Source of the DNA: an uncultured Eggerthellaceae bacterium
GTDB taxonomy: Bacteria > Actinomycetota > Coriobacteriia > Coriobacteriales > Eggerthellaceae
Assembly: GCA_910588985.1 (NCBI GenBank)
Contig: CAJURO010000005.1
Coordinates: forward strand, 20,585-84,584
Length of the DNA: 64,000 nt
Direction of reading: 5' to 3'
Made by a program: the position numbers and the translations under genes. Shown here piece by piece: positions 1-9,240 of this stretch. The notes beneath the pieces are model-generated. The model did no database searches. It had not been told where the DNA came from and was given only the letters and a program-made list of their open reading frames with translations. Position 1 is the stretch's first letter. Each line of letters opens with the position of its first letter.

Positions 1-1864
1 ATGAGCTCGGCACCTCTACCTCCACCGCAGCCGTAGAACCCGCCTCGATAGCGCGATGGTTCATATCCACCACATCTTGCCCCTTCTTCATATACGAAGC
101 AGTGGCTGCGCCCTTCATGTATTGGATCGCCTCATCTTGAGACATTACACCTGCCAGCGTGAAGAACGCTGACTGCAGGATGGTGTTCGTGCGCTTTCCC
201 ATGCCGATCTCGGCGGCAAGGTCGATAGCGTTGATGGCGAAGAGACGAATGTTGTTTTCAGCAATATAGCGTTTTGTAGCCGCATCAAGATGCTCGGAGA
301 GCTCCTCGGGAGTCCACTGGCAATTGACCAGGAAGACGCCACCAGGCTTCACATCCTGCACCATGCGGAAGCCCTTGCTGATGTAAGAGGGGTTATGGCA
401 TGCCACGAAATCGGCTTTGTTCACATAATACGGGCTGCGGATGGGGCTATCGCCAAAGCGAAGATGGCTGATCGTCACGCCGCCTGTCTTCTTCGAATCG
501 TATTGGAAATATGCCTGCACGTACTTGTCGGTATGGTCGCCGATGATCTTGATGGAGTTCTTGTTCGCACCTACCGTACCATCGCCACCAAGGCCCCAGA
601 ACTTACACTCGATGGTGCCAGGAGCAGCAGTGTTCGGAGAAGACTGCTCGGGAAGCGAAAGGCCTGTCACATCATCAACGATGCCGATGGTGAACTCGCG
701 ACGAGGTTCGTCTTTGGCAAGCTCTTCATAGATGGCGAAGACGGATGAGGGAGGTGTGTCCTTCGAGCCCAGCCCGTAACGGCCACCCGTGACGACCACG
801 TTGCTCACGCCTTCCTCGACAAGCGCCGTGATGACATCCTGATAGAGCGGCTCGCCGATGGAGCCTGGCTCCTTGGTGCGATCCATGACCGCGATCTTCT
901 TCACCGTCTTGGGCAGCGCCGCAACGAACTTCTCGGTGACGAAGGGACGATACAAGCGCACCTTCACAAGGCCGACCTTTTCGCCATGAGCGTTAAGGTA
1001 GTCAACGACCTCTTCGACCACATCGCAGAACGAGCCCATGGCCACGATCACGCGATCGGCATCAGGCGCGCCATAGTAGTTGAAGAGCTGGTAGTTGGTG
1101 CCGAGCTTCTTGTTCACGGCATCCATGTATTCCTCGACCACCGCAGGGAGCGCATCATAGGTGGTGTTGCATGCCTCGCGGTGCTGGAAGAAGATGTCGC
1201 CATTCTCGTGCGAGCCGCGCATTGCTGGTCGCTCAGGGTTAAGCGAATGCTCACGGAATGCACGGACGGCATCCATGTCGCACATCTCAGCGAGGTCATC
1301 GTAATCCCAGACAGCGATCTTCTGCACTTCATGAGACGTGCGGAAGCCATCGAAGAAGTTGATGAAGGGAACACGCCCTTTGATAGCTGCAAGATGCGCC
1401 ACAGCAGAAAGGTCCATGACCTCTTGCACGTTGCCCTCTGCGAGCATAGCAAAGCCAGTCTGGCGGCAAGCCATCACATCAGAATGATCACCGAAGATAT
1501 TGAGCGCATGCGTGGAGACCGTGCGAGCACTCACGTGAAAGACGCTCGGCAGCTGCTCGGCTGCGATCTTGTACATGTTGGGGATCATGAGCAGAAGGCC
1601 TTGAGATGCGGTATAGGTGGTCGTCAGCGCACCTGCATCCAACGAACCATGCACTGCGCCCGCAGCTCCAGCCTCAGATTGCATCTCGCACACCTTAACC
1701 TCGGTGCCGAAGATGTTCTTACGTCCTGCCGCGGCCCACTGATCGACATAATCAGCCATGGGGCTAGAGGGAGTGATGGGGTAGATACCCGCCACCTCGG
1801 TGAACGCATAGGAGACATGCGCCGCAGCGTTGTTCCCATCCATCGATTTGAGTTCTCTCGCCAT
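1..1864 (-). CDS. nifJ: Pyruvate:ferredoxin (flavodoxin) oxidoreductase, N-terminal part; runs off the left edge
   Basis: Reading the minus strand from an ATG at 1864 gives an uninterrupted frame of 621 codons to the window edge, so the 3' half is missing. The start follows an AAGGAGAGG ribosome site. Near the N terminus, AGIYPITPSSPMAD and the following GTEVKVCEMQSEAGAAGAVHG are typical of the pyrimidine-binding and thiamine-diphosphate region of PFOR. The transketolase-C-like domain II (about residues 250-400) and the start of the gamma domain (GLGGDGTVGANKNSIK, about 425) follow in the usual order for a single-chain enzyme of about 1170 residues. Family role: CoA-dependent oxidation of pyruvate to acetyl-CoA and CO2 with reduction of ferredoxin or flavodoxin in the cytoplasm of anaerobes. 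It is transcribed away from the transporter operon at 2274. The Fe-S and pyrophosphate-binding domains lie outside the window and cannot be checked. Confidence 0.95.
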   Translation of the reverse strand, partial: MARELKSMDGNNAAAHVSYAFTEVAGIYPITPSSPMADYVDQWAAAGRKNIFGTEVKVCEMQSEAGAAGAVHGSLDAGALTTTYTASQGLLLMIPNMYKIAAEQLPSVFHVSARTVSTHALNIFGDHSDVMACRQTGFAMLAEGNVQEVMDLSAVAHLAAIKGRVPFINFFDGFRTSHEVQKIAVWDYDDLAEMCDMDAVRAFREHSLNPERPAMRGSHENGDIFFQHREACNTTYDALPAVVEEYMDAVNKKLGTNYQLFNYYGAPDADRVIVAMGSFCDVVEEVVDYLNAHGEKVGLVKVRLYRPFVTEKFVAALPKTVKKIAVMDRTKEPGSIGEPLYQDVITALVEEGVSNVVVTGGRYGLGSKDTPPSSVFAIYEELAKDEPRREFTIGIVDDVTGLSLPEQSSPNTAAPGTIECKFWGLGGDGTVGANKNSIKIIGDHTDKYVQAYFQYDSKKTGGVTISHLRFGDSPIRSPYYVNKADFVACHNPSYISKGFRMVQDVKPGGVFLVNCQWTPEELSEHLDAATKRYIAENNIRLFAINAIDLAAEIGMGKRTNTILQSAFFTLAGVMSQDEAIQYMKGAATASYMKKGQDVVDMNHRAIEAGSTAAVEVEVPSS

Positions 1865-2273
1865 ATGCTTCCTCTCCTTGAAAGTTTGGGACGGCTTCCC
1901 CGATGAAGGTTGGAACCGCGTCGTCCCGACATCGACAAGCGTTGCCTGATGCGTTAAAAGCAAAGCCCCGATCTGGCTGCGAGAACAGCGGATCGGGCGT
2001 GAAAGAATGATAACAATCGGATGACAATTTCATCGAAGGCGCAAAGCGCCTGCGGCGTAAGTGGACGGGATAGGTTCGGTAAGTGGGAAAACTTAGAAGG
2101 AAAACGCGTCTTTTATTATCCTTAAATTAGATAATGCAAACGGTGTGTAAACCTCCATATCTCTTTATTTAAGTCGTGATTTCAACGATAATGGGTACCA
2201 TGCGTAGCGCAAGCGACGACAAGAGCGCTCGCGTCGGGACAGGCGTCCCGCAGACCACAAGTTGGAGGGAACT
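1865..2273. other. Divergent intergenic region between nifJ and the transporter operon
   Basis: About 410 bases with no convincing gene. It must hold the promoters for both directions. Visible structure: a nested hairpin at 1967-1997 (CCCGATC with GATCGGG, inner GCTG with CAGC), a short hairpin at 2038-2050 (GGCGC AAA GCGCC), an AT-rich inverted repeat ATTATC/GATAAT at 2115-2135 that could overlap a -10 element on either strand, and a 6-bp hairpin at 2235-2250 (CGGGAC/GTCCCG) 24 bases before the start of the receptor gene. No clear -35/-10 pair was found. Confidence 0.5.
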
Positions 2274-3860
2274 ATGCAACAACCGAAATTGACACGCCGC
2301 GGCTTCCTCGCCGGCAGCGCAGCTACTGGTGCAGCGGCAGCTCTTGCTCTGAGCGGATGTAGTTCGGGAAGCTCTTCTTCAAGCGCTTCTTCAAGCGCGG
2401 CGGCGAGCAACACTCCCGCAAAGGCCATCACGGCGGCTCCCGCATATTCATCCACCAATTGCAATCCTATTGGCAACAGCTCTGCGCTCATGCTCGCAGC
2501 CACCTGGCATGTATTCGAGGGTCTCTATGACATGGACCTTGTGAATTACACCACGTACAATGCCCTCGCTGCTGACGAGCCTGTTGCAGTATCCGACACC
2601 GTGTACGAGGTGACCCTGCGCGAAGGTGCCAAGTTCTCCGATGGCACCGATGTCACCGCAGCAGACGTTGTCAACGCCTTTGAGGCGAACATGGCTGATG
2701 AAACCTATGGTGCCTTCCTCACGTTCATCGACACGGTAACTGCCAAAGATGACACCACTGTTACCTTCACGCTCAAGTACCCGTTCGCTTCTTTGCTCAA
2801 GGGTCGTCTGAGCGTTGTCAAGGTCTTCCCCGCTTCGCTCACCGAGGATGAGCTGAAGACCAAGCCGATCGGCTCTGGCCCCTGGATGTATGACAGCATC
2901 GACGGCAACGACGGTGGCCGCATCACGTTCCTTCCGAACGAGTATTACAACGGCTCCAAGCCTGCAACCTGCGAAGAGATGGACTGGAACGTCCTTCTTG
3001 ACTCTACGTCACGCACCACCGCCATCACCGATGGCTCCGTCCTCGCTATCGAGAGCGTGCCGGATGCCAACGCAGACCAGATCGCTGGTTCTGGCGCTTC
3101 GGTAGAGTATGTTCCTGGCTTCGCTCTGCCCTTCTTCATGTTCAACACCAAGAAGGCTCCGTTCGATGATCCTCGCGTACGCCAGGCATTCTTCTATGCA
3201 ATCGATACCGAGAAGCTCATCGCCAACCAGATGGCAGGCCATGCCGTTCCTGCAACGAGCTTCCTTCCCGAGGCATATGCGAACTATCATCGCGCTTCTA
3301 CGGTTTACACCTATGACACCGACAAGGCGAAGAGCCTGCTGCAAGAAGCTAATATCGAGACGCTCACCTGCGAGCTCATGGTCAACAACAACTGGGTGTC
3401 CGCTCTCGCTGCGCAGATCAAAGAAGACCTTGCAGCCGCAGGCATCGAAGTGACCATCAACGAGACCACCATTCCATGGTCCGAGCTTGCCGAGTCTGAC
3501 AGCATCCTCCCCTATGATGTCATGCTGACCCCTGGTGACCCCAGCTGCTTCGGCAACGATCCTGACCTGCTAATGACCTGGTGGTATGGCGACAACGTCT
3601 GGACACAGGGTCGCAGCTGCTGGAAGGGAACCGAGGCATGGACTCAGCTCCAGACTCTGCTCCAACAAGGCCGCGAGGCTGCTCCAGCCGATCAGCAGGC
3701 GATCTGGAACCAGTGCTTCGACATCATCGCTGAGAACGTTCCGATCTACCCGCTCTTCCATCGCGAGATCGGCACGGCATATGTCTCCGAGAAGCTCGAG
3801 GATTTCGCACCTATCTCCACGACAGGTCTCGTCTTCCTTGGCACCACGCCGCTCGAGTAG
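2274..3860 (+). CDS. Substrate-binding lipoprotein of a peptide/nickel-type ABC transporter (SBP family 5), Tat signal
   Basis: 528 residues. The ATG at 2274 is chosen over an upstream in-frame TTG at 2262 because GGAGGG lies 5 bases before it. The N terminus has a twin-arginine motif (TRRGFLAG), a hydrophobic alanine-rich stretch and a lipobox (ALSGC), so the protein should be exported folded and lipid-anchored; a Ser/Ala-rich linker follows. The mature part has the layout of DppA/OppA-type receptors, with the region around YEVTLREGAKFSDGTDVTA typical of SBP_bac_5. It delivers ligand to the permeases encoded downstream. The ligand cannot be read from sequence. The family takes peptides, nickel, opines and, in some actinobacteria, sialic acid. 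The neighbouring lyase and nagB make an amino-sugar or sialate ligand plausible but unproven. A strong hairpin follows the gene, so the receptor is probably made in excess of the membrane components. Confidence 0.9.
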   Translation: MQQPKLTRRGFLAGSAATGAAAALALSGCSSGSSSSSASSSAAASNTPAKAITAAPAYSSTNCNPIGNSSALMLAATWHVFEGLYDMDLVNYTTYNALAADEPVAVSDTVYEVTLREGAKFSDGTDVTAADVVNAFEANMADETYGAFLTFIDTVTAKDDTTVTFTLKYPFASLLKGRLSVVKVFPASLTEDELKTKPIGSGPWMYDSIDGNDGGRITFLPNEYYNGSKPATCEEMDWNVLLDSTSRTTAITDGSVLAIESVPDANADQIAGSGASVEYVPGFALPFFMFNTKKAPFDDPRVRQAFFYAIDTEKLIANQMAGHAVPATSFLPEAYANYHRASTVYTYDTDKAKSLLQEANIETLTCELMVNNNWVSALAAQIKEDLAAAGIEVTINETTIPWSELAESDSILPYDVMLTPGDPSCFGNDPDLLMTWWYGDNVWTQGRSCWKGTEAWTQLQTLLQQGREAAPADQQAIWNQCFDIIAENVPIYPLFHREIGTAYVSEKLEDFAPISTTGLVFLGTTPLE

Positions 3861-3893
3861 CAGAGCTCTGCGATACTGAATCGCGCTCATGCG

Positions 3894-3924
3894 AAAAGGG
3901 CCTCGAAAGAGGCCCTTTTCTTTT
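3894..3924 (+). terminator. Strong intrinsic terminator or processing hairpin after the receptor gene
   Basis: Perfect 11-bp stem: AAAAGGGCCTC (3894-3904), loop GAAA, GAGGCCCTTTT (3909-3919), then more T residues to 3924. It separates the receptor gene from its permease genes. Partial read-through would give the usual excess of binding protein. Confidence 0.9.
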
Positions 3925-4005
3925 GCGTGAGGTCCGCTACACAAGCGTTTTAAGGTAAGATTGAACTGTATGTTTTCGTTCGAGAGTCGAGGAAAGGAGG
4001 CGCTA

Positions 4006-4953
4006 GTGAGTAACCTGCTTCGACTGATCGGAAACCGCATTCTTTGGCTCCCGGTCATGATCCTGGGTGTCACCATTCTCGTCTTCTTCATCATGTCCCT
4101 CTCTCCTATTGATCCAGCCTATTCGGTCTTGGGAGAGAATGCCACGGCAGCGCAAGCTCAGGCATACCGTGAAGAGAATGGCCTTAACGACCCCATCATC
4201 GTCCAGTATGGCAACTTCCTCCTTGGTATGCTCCAGGGAGACCTTGGAACATACGGTGCCTCGCGCATGTCGGTGACCGAGCGCGTCATGCAAGCGCTCC
4301 CTGTTACCTTGCAGCTTACGTTCATGGGTTTGATCTTCGGCGTCATCGTTGCTGTTATCCTGGGCGTTATCTCGGCTCTTTATCGCGATCGCTGGCCTGA
4401 CCAGATCATCAGGATCTTCTCTATCGCATGTATCGCAACACCCTCCTTCTGGCTTGCTGTCCTTTTGATCCTGGCATTCCAAGGGGTATTGCCTGCATCA
4501 GGAAAGCTCCCTGATTTCTTCGTCGATCCTCAAGGGTGGTTCATGCGCATGCTCTTGCCCGCCATCTCCCTTGGCGTCCCTGTTGCAGGTCAGCTCACTC
4601 GTGTCGTACGCACATCCATGGTAGAAGAGCTTGATAAGGACTACGTTCGCACCGCTCTCGGTGCTGGCATCCCCAAGAGCGTTGTGGTTGGCAGGAATGT
4701 ACTGCGCAATGCCCTCATCACGCCAGTCACCGTTCTTGGACTTCGTATCGGCTACTTGATCGGTGGCGCCGTCATCATCGAGGTCATCTTCAACCTTCCA
4801 GGCATGGGCATGGCCATCGTATCTGGCATCCAATCTAACTACATCTATCTTGTGCAAGGCGTCGTTCTTACCGTTGCCGTCGCATTCATCATCATCAATA
4901 TCATCGTAGACATGCTCTACATCCTTATTGATCCGAGAATCAGGAGCGTGTAG
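4006..4953 (+). CDS. ABC transporter permease, DppB/OppB type
   Basis: 315 residues from a GTG at 4006, chosen because AAAGGAGG lies just upstream and because the sequence then starts with the usual first membrane helix (RLIGNRILWLPVMILGVTIL). An ATG at 3970 and a TTG at 3961 in the same frame lack ribosome sites and would add an atypical leader. About six membrane segments are visible. The EAA-type cytoplasmic loop that contacts the ATPases is near residue 225 (DYVRTALGAGIPKSVVVGRN). It pairs with the permease half of the next gene to form the channel. Only 3 bases separate its stop from the next start, so translation is probably coupled. Confidence 0.92.
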   Translation: MSNLLRLIGNRILWLPVMILGVTILVFFIMSLSPIDPAYSVLGENATAAQAQAYREENGLNDPIIVQYGNFLLGMLQGDLGTYGASRMSVTERVMQALPVTLQLTFMGLIFGVIVAVILGVISALYRDRWPDQIIRIFSIACIATPSFWLAVLLILAFQGVLPASGKLPDFFVDPQGWFMRMLLPAISLGVPVAGQLTRVVRTSMVEELDKDYVRTALGAGIPKSVVVGRNVLRNALITPVTVLGLRIGYLIGGAVIIEVIFNLPGMGMAIVSGIQSNYIYLVQGVVLTVAVAFIIINIIVDMLYILIDPRIRSV

Positions 4954-4956
4954 AAC

Positions 4957-7110
4957 ATGACTGAGAACAAACCACTTATGACAACGCATGTTGACGATTC
5001 GAATCGAGATGAGATGCTCGCGCAAGGTGCGGGTGGGAGCGGTCCTACCCCCCAGATCCCCTCATCGAAGCTGACCGATCCTCTTCTGCGTGAGAAGACC
5101 ACGAAGAAGCTTGAGGGCAAGGTCCGCTTCCGCCGCTGGAAGAACATGACCATCGGCGCACGGATCTCTCTTATCGTGCTCATCCTCATTGTTCTGATCG
5201 CCGTATTCGCCAATTTCTTGGCGCCGCATAATCCCTATGAGATCTTCACAGCACGGCTTGCCCCCGATGCCACCTTCCCCTTTGGCACTGATGATAAAGG
5301 CAGAGACGTACTCTCGCGCATGATGTATGGCGCGCGCTATTCTCTTGTCATCGGTCTAGGAGCTACCGCTTTCGCGCTCGTCATCGGCAGCATCATCGGT
5401 GCCTTGGCGGCTGTTGTACGCTCGTGGCTCTCTAACCTGATCATGCGTATCTTGGATATCATCATGTCCTTCCCTGGCATCGCGCTTGCCGCAACCTTCG
5501 TCATCGTGTTCGGCAACTCGGTCCCGTCGCTCATCTTTGCAATTGGCTTCCTCTATATTCCGCAGATCGCACGTATCGTGCGCGCGAACGTGATGAGCGA
5601 ATACAACCAGGATTATGTTCGTGCCGTCATCGTCTCGGGCGCACGCGCTCCGTGGATCCTTGTGAAGCATGTCATCCGAAACTGCATCGCCCCTGTGCTC
5701 GTCTTCACCATCGTGCTTGTCGCAGATGCCATCGTCTTCGAAGCAAGCCTTTCGTTCATCTCCGCAGGCATCCCAGAGCCAACGCCTACCTGGGGCAATA
5801 TTCTTGCTGATGCACGCGATGGCGTGCTTGCAGGACGTTGGTGGCAAGCGCTCTTCCCAGGTCTTGCCATCATGATCACCGTTCTTTGCTTGAACATCTT
5901 CTCTGAGGGAATCACTGACGCTATGGCAGCTCCCGCGAAGGCGCCTGTTGCTGCTGGTGACGACAAGCTCGATTCCTCACGCGAAGCGGACAAAATCGTT
6001 GCCGATCCAAAGCTCGCCTATGCTGCACAGGCTGAAATGCTCGAAGCAAGGCTCGCTGCCCTACGATCCATGGAGGAGAAGCGAAACGATCGCTTCAGTG
6101 CCGACACGAGCGTTCCTCCTATCCTTGAAGTCAAGGACCTTTGCATCAAGTTCCCACGACATGGTGATGTTAATGTCGTCGACCACGTCAGCTTTGTCGT
6201 ACGTCCCCATCAAACCATGGGTCTTGTGGGCGAATCAGGCTGTGGCAAGTCCATTACCTCCCTTGCGATCATGGGCCTGCTCGACAAGAAGGCGCAGATC
6301 TCAGGAGAGATCCTCTACAACGGACAGAACCTTCTTGAGCTTTCAGAGCGTCAGATGAACCAGCTGCGTGGACGCGAGATCGCCATGATCTACCAGGATG
6401 CCCTTTCATCTTTGAATCCCTCGATGTTGATCAAGGCGCAAATGAAGCAGCTGACCAAGCGTGGCGGAACACGCAGCGCCGAGGACCTTCTTGAGCTTGT
6501 CGGCCTTGATCCGAAAAGAACGCTCGACTCTTACCCGCATGAGCTCTCTGGCGGTCAGCGACAACGCGTCCTCATCGCTATGGCCCTTACCCGCGACCCA
6601 AAGGTCATCATCGCTGACGAGCCAACGACTGCGCTCGACGTGACCGTGCAGAAGCAGGTCGTCGACCTTCTGAACAAGCTTCAGAAGGAGCTCGGATTCG
6701 CCATGGTATTCGTAAGCCATGACCTCGCTCTTGTCGCTGAGGTTGCGAACTCGATCACTGTTATGTACGCAGGCCAGGTCGTCGAGCAGGGTCCTGTCAC
6801 AGAGATCCTCACCAATCCGATCCACGAGTACACTCGTGGCCTTCTTGGATCGGTGCTCTCGATCGAAGCGGGAGGAGACAGGCTCCATCAGGTTCCTGGT
6901 TCGGTTCCTTCTCCAAAGGACTTCCCATCGGGAGACCGCTTCACGCCTCGCTCCTCACACCCCGATGCAATCTCCTCGGTTCGTCCCGAGCTCAAACAGC
7001 TCAACGAGTCAGACCATTATTATGCAGAGCTGCCTGATGACGAATTGGCACGACTGGGCATCGAGCCATATGCTCCTGGTGGCCCCATCGAGTGGACGGA
7101 TAAAGAATAA
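4957..7110 (+). CDS. Fused ABC permease (DppC type) and ATP-binding protein (DppD type)
   Basis: 717 residues. Residues about 30-330 are a DppC-like permease: an N-terminal cytoplasmic segment and helix, the LAPHNPYEIF region, GTDDKGRDVLSRMMYGAR, and an EAA loop around QDYVRAVIVSGA. A charged, Ala-rich linker follows (about 330-385). Residues about 388-717 are a complete ATPase with Walker A GESGCGKS (about 426-433), signature LSGGQRQR (about 530), Walker B VIIADEP and the C-terminal extension of peptide-type ATPases. The reading frame is continuous, so this is a true fusion. Such permease/ATPase fusions are known in actinobacterial peptide-type transporters. It hydrolyses ATP together with the next gene product and contributes half of the membrane channel. 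Confidence 0.92.
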   Translation: MTENKPLMTTHVDDSNRDEMLAQGAGGSGPTPQIPSSKLTDPLLREKTTKKLEGKVRFRRWKNMTIGARISLIVLILIVLIAVFANFLAPHNPYEIFTARLAPDATFPFGTDDKGRDVLSRMMYGARYSLVIGLGATAFALVIGSIIGALAAVVRSWLSNLIMRILDIIMSFPGIALAATFVIVFGNSVPSLIFAIGFLYIPQIARIVRANVMSEYNQDYVRAVIVSGARAPWILVKHVIRNCIAPVLVFTIVLVADAIVFEASLSFISAGIPEPTPTWGNILADARDGVLAGRWWQALFPGLAIMITVLCLNIFSEGITDAMAAPAKAPVAAGDDKLDSSREADKIVADPKLAYAAQAEMLEARLAALRSMEEKRNDRFSADTSVPPILEVKDLCIKFPRHGDVNVVDHVSFVVRPHQTMGLVGESGCGKSITSLAIMGLLDKKAQISGEILYNGQNLLELSERQMNQLRGREIAMIYQDALSSLNPSMLIKAQMKQLTKRGGTRSAEDLLELVGLDPKRTLDSYPHELSGGQRQRVLIAMALTRDPKVIIADEPTTALDVTVQKQVVDLLNKLQKELGFAMVFVSHDLALVAEVANSITVMYAGQVVEQGPVTEILTNPIHEYTRGLLGSVLSIEAGGDRLHQVPGSVPSPKDFPSGDRFTPRSSHPDAISSVRPELKQLNESDHYYAELPDDELARLGIEPYAPGGPIEWTDKE

Positions 7111-8090
7111 TGACGAAGATCACAGCAGATACAACCTCTTTGACCGAAGAATCCGTGGATACGACCATCACCGAGGAGCTTCGCGCTGAGGAGGCAAACG
7201 AGCTTGTCCAGGATGAGGAAGTCATCGAAGAGGAGCAAGAGGATGTTGCTCGTGCTGAGGCAGCCACGCTCGCCCAGCACGAGGGCGAAACACCGATCAT
7301 CTTCCTTGATGACATCAAAGTCACCTTCAAGACACGCACGGGATCGCTCTTGCATCCCAACCTTGTGCATGCGGTACGGGGGTTGACCTTACGCCTTTGG
7401 CCTGGTGAGACCATTGGCATCGTTGGCGAATCTGGTTGTGGCAAATCCACGACTGCCAACGTTATGTGTGGTCTTCAATCCCCTACTTCTGGAAAAGTGT
7501 ATTTCAAGGGCAAGGACGTCACGCATCGAACTGCAGCTGATCGACGGGTCATCGGGCGCGTTATCTCAGTTGTGTTCCAAGATCCGGCTACTGCCCTCAA
7601 CGCTCGTATGACCGTAGCAGATCAGCTCAGGGACCCCATGGTCGTACACAAGGTTGGTACGCCAGAAGAGCAAGAGAAGCGCATTCATGAGCTCATCCAT
7701 ATGGTAGGTCTCCCTGAGTCAGCTCTTGATGCTCTTCCCGGCCAGCTCTCTGGCGGCCAACGTCAGCGCGTTGCCATCGCACGTGCGCTTTCCTTGAAGC
7801 CAGATGCCATCATCGCTGACGAGCCTACAAGCGCTCTTGATGTCTCTGTACGTGCTCAGATCCTCAACTTGCTTATGGACTTGAAGAAGGAGCTCAATCT
7901 TGCGATGGTGTTCATCAGCCACGACATCCAGACAGTTCGCTATATCTCTGACCGCATTATCGTCATGAATGCGGGTCGTGCTGTAGAGCAAGGGACTGCA
8001 GAGCAGGTCTTCAATAACCCCCATGATGACTACACCAAGCTTCTCCTTGGTGCCGCACCATCATTGCTTCATCCTGACCTTGGAAAATAG
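7110..8090 (+). CDS. ABC transporter ATP-binding protein, DppF/OppF type
   Basis: 326 residues; the ATG at 7110 overlaps the previous stop (TAATG), so the two are translationally coupled. An unusual acidic leader of about 60 residues (rich in Glu/Ala, for example EEQEDVARAE) precedes the nucleotide-binding domain. The domain has Walker A GESGCGKST (about residue 105), Q-loop VFQDP, signature LSGGQRQR and Walker B AIIADEP, then the peptide-type C-terminal extension. It is the second ATPase of the transporter. The acidic extension has no evident function and may be a weak spot in the start call, although no better start with a ribosome site was seen downstream. Confidence 0.92.
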   Translation: MTKITADTTSLTEESVDTTITEELRAEEANELVQDEEVIEEEQEDVARAEAATLAQHEGETPIIFLDDIKVTFKTRTGSLLHPNLVHAVRGLTLRLWPGETIGIVGESGCGKSTTANVMCGLQSPTSGKVYFKGKDVTHRTAADRRVIGRVISVVFQDPATALNARMTVADQLRDPMVVHKVGTPEEQEKRIHELIHMVGLPESALDALPGQLSGGQRQRVAIARALSLKPDAIIADEPTSALDVSVRAQILNLLMDLKKELNLAMVFISHDIQTVRYISDRIIVMNAGRAVEQGTAEQVFNNPHDDYTKLLLGAAPSLLHPDLGK

Positions 8091-8126
8091 CGTTATAACA
8101 CCTCTTACGAAGGAGTACCGAACCAG

Positions 8127-9080
8127 ATGGATCAATCAAAGTTCTCGGGTGTCATTCCCCCAGTGATCATCCCGCTTAAAGGAGATCGATCGCTTGATGT
8201 CCCTGCATTTGAGAAGAGCATCAACCGCATGATCGACGCTGGAGTGCATGGCTTGTTCTTTCTTGGATCGAGCGGAGAAGTTGCATTTCTCACGAATGAT
8301 GAGCGCATGGACGTGCTGCGCGAAGCGGTCGCTATCGTCGATAAGCGTGTTCCTATCCTCTGCGGCATCATCGACATGGAGACCATGCGTGTCATCGACC
8401 AGGCGAAGCGCGCGCAACAATTCCCCATTGACGCCCTTGTTGCCACCGCGCCCTTCTATGCGCTTGGTGGCCCTAATGAGGTTGAGCGCCATTTCCGTGC
8501 CATCCATGACAATATCGATCTTCCCCTCTTCGCATACGATCTTCCCGTAAGCGTGCATACAAAGCTCGATCCTGAGCTCATCATGCGCCTTGGCAAGGAC
8601 GGTGTCCTTCAAGGCGTTAAGGACTCCTCTGGAGACGATGTGAGCTTTCGGTGGCTCATGATCGAGAACGAAGACGCAGGGCATCCCCTTCAGCTTCTGA
8701 CAGGGCATGAGGTATGCGTTGATGGGGCTCTTCTTGGCGGAGCAGATGGCTCAGTTCCTGGTCTCGCCAACATCGATCCTTATAGCTATGTCGAGCAATG
8801 GAATGCAGCGAAGGCAGGAGATTGGGAGCGCGTATCCGAGCTTCAAGATCATCTTGCGCGTCTCATGATGATGACAAGGTTCATCAAGGCCACTGTTGGC
8901 TTTGGGGCTGGCGTGGGTGCATTCAAGACGGCTCTCTGGCAAATGGGCGTATTCAATACGAATCAGATGCGTGAGCCCGTTTCTGCGCTCACGGGAGAAG
9001 ACGTGCGTACCATCGTGAACGTCTTGCGCTCGAATGGCCTGCTTCCCACTGACGCGCGTATGCGCCAACCATGGGAATAA
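8127..9080 (+). CDS. DapA/NanA-superfamily aldolase, probably N-acetylneuraminate-lyase-like
   Basis: 317 residues of the class I aldolase family that includes dihydrodipicolinate synthase, N-acetylneuraminate lyase and related sugar-acid aldolases. Visible family marks: the substrate-carboxylate motif LGSSGE near residue 48, the tyrosine in FAYDLPVSVH and the Schiff-base lysine in VLQGVKDSSGDD. The text around VIPPV, VATAPFY, LTGHE and GADGSVPGLAN recalls actinobacterial NanA-type lyases, from memory and without alignment. It ends the transporter operon, 36 bases after the second ATPase, and faces nagB across a terminator. Inferred role: cleavage of an imported sugar acid such as sialate to pyruvate and N-acetylmannosamine. 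A true DapA for lysine synthesis is the main alternative, but the transporter context argues against it. Confidence 0.8.
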   Translation: MDQSKFSGVIPPVIIPLKGDRSLDVPAFEKSINRMIDAGVHGLFFLGSSGEVAFLTNDERMDVLREAVAIVDKRVPILCGIIDMETMRVIDQAKRAQQFPIDALVATAPFYALGGPNEVERHFRAIHDNIDLPLFAYDLPVSVHTKLDPELIMRLGKDGVLQGVKDSSGDDVSFRWLMIENEDAGHPLQLLTGHEVCVDGALLGGADGSVPGLANIDPYSYVEQWNAAKAGDWERVSELQDHLARLMMMTRFIKATVGFGAGVGAFKTALWQMGVFNTNQMREPVSALTGEDVRTIVNVLRSNGLLPTDARMRQPWE

Positions 9081-9101
9081 GGTCATGCAACCAACACAAG
9101 C

Positions 9102-9131
9102 AAAAAAGCCATCCTCTGGGATGGCTTTTTT
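9102..9131 (+). terminator. Intrinsic terminator of the transporter-lyase operon, probably bidirectional
   Basis: Perfect 13-bp stem AAAAAAGCCATCC (9102-9114), loop TCTG, GGATGGCTTTTTT (9119-9131). The A-run and T-run flanks let it work on both strands, so it can also end the converging nagB transcript. Confidence 0.93.
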
Positions 9132-9240
9132 CATGCATCTCAACTCGATTCCGAGAGGACAGGTTGATCCTCATGAGAGGCCAACCTATTCTTCATCCAC
9201 TTTGGACCAGCCCCCAGCCTCGGCTTTGAGATATCAGGAC

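Noticed and set aside
986..1906. Long plus-strand open frame (306 codons) over nifJ
   Set aside because: It is antisense to a clear PFOR gene, has no ribosome site and no recognisable domain; nifJ itself is open over the full stretch.
1900..1930. T-box-like text (GGTTGGAACCGCG) on the plus strand
   Set aside because: It has one extra base compared with the T-box core, and the specifier stem would fall inside nifJ; the target gene starts 350 bases downstream. Probably chance.
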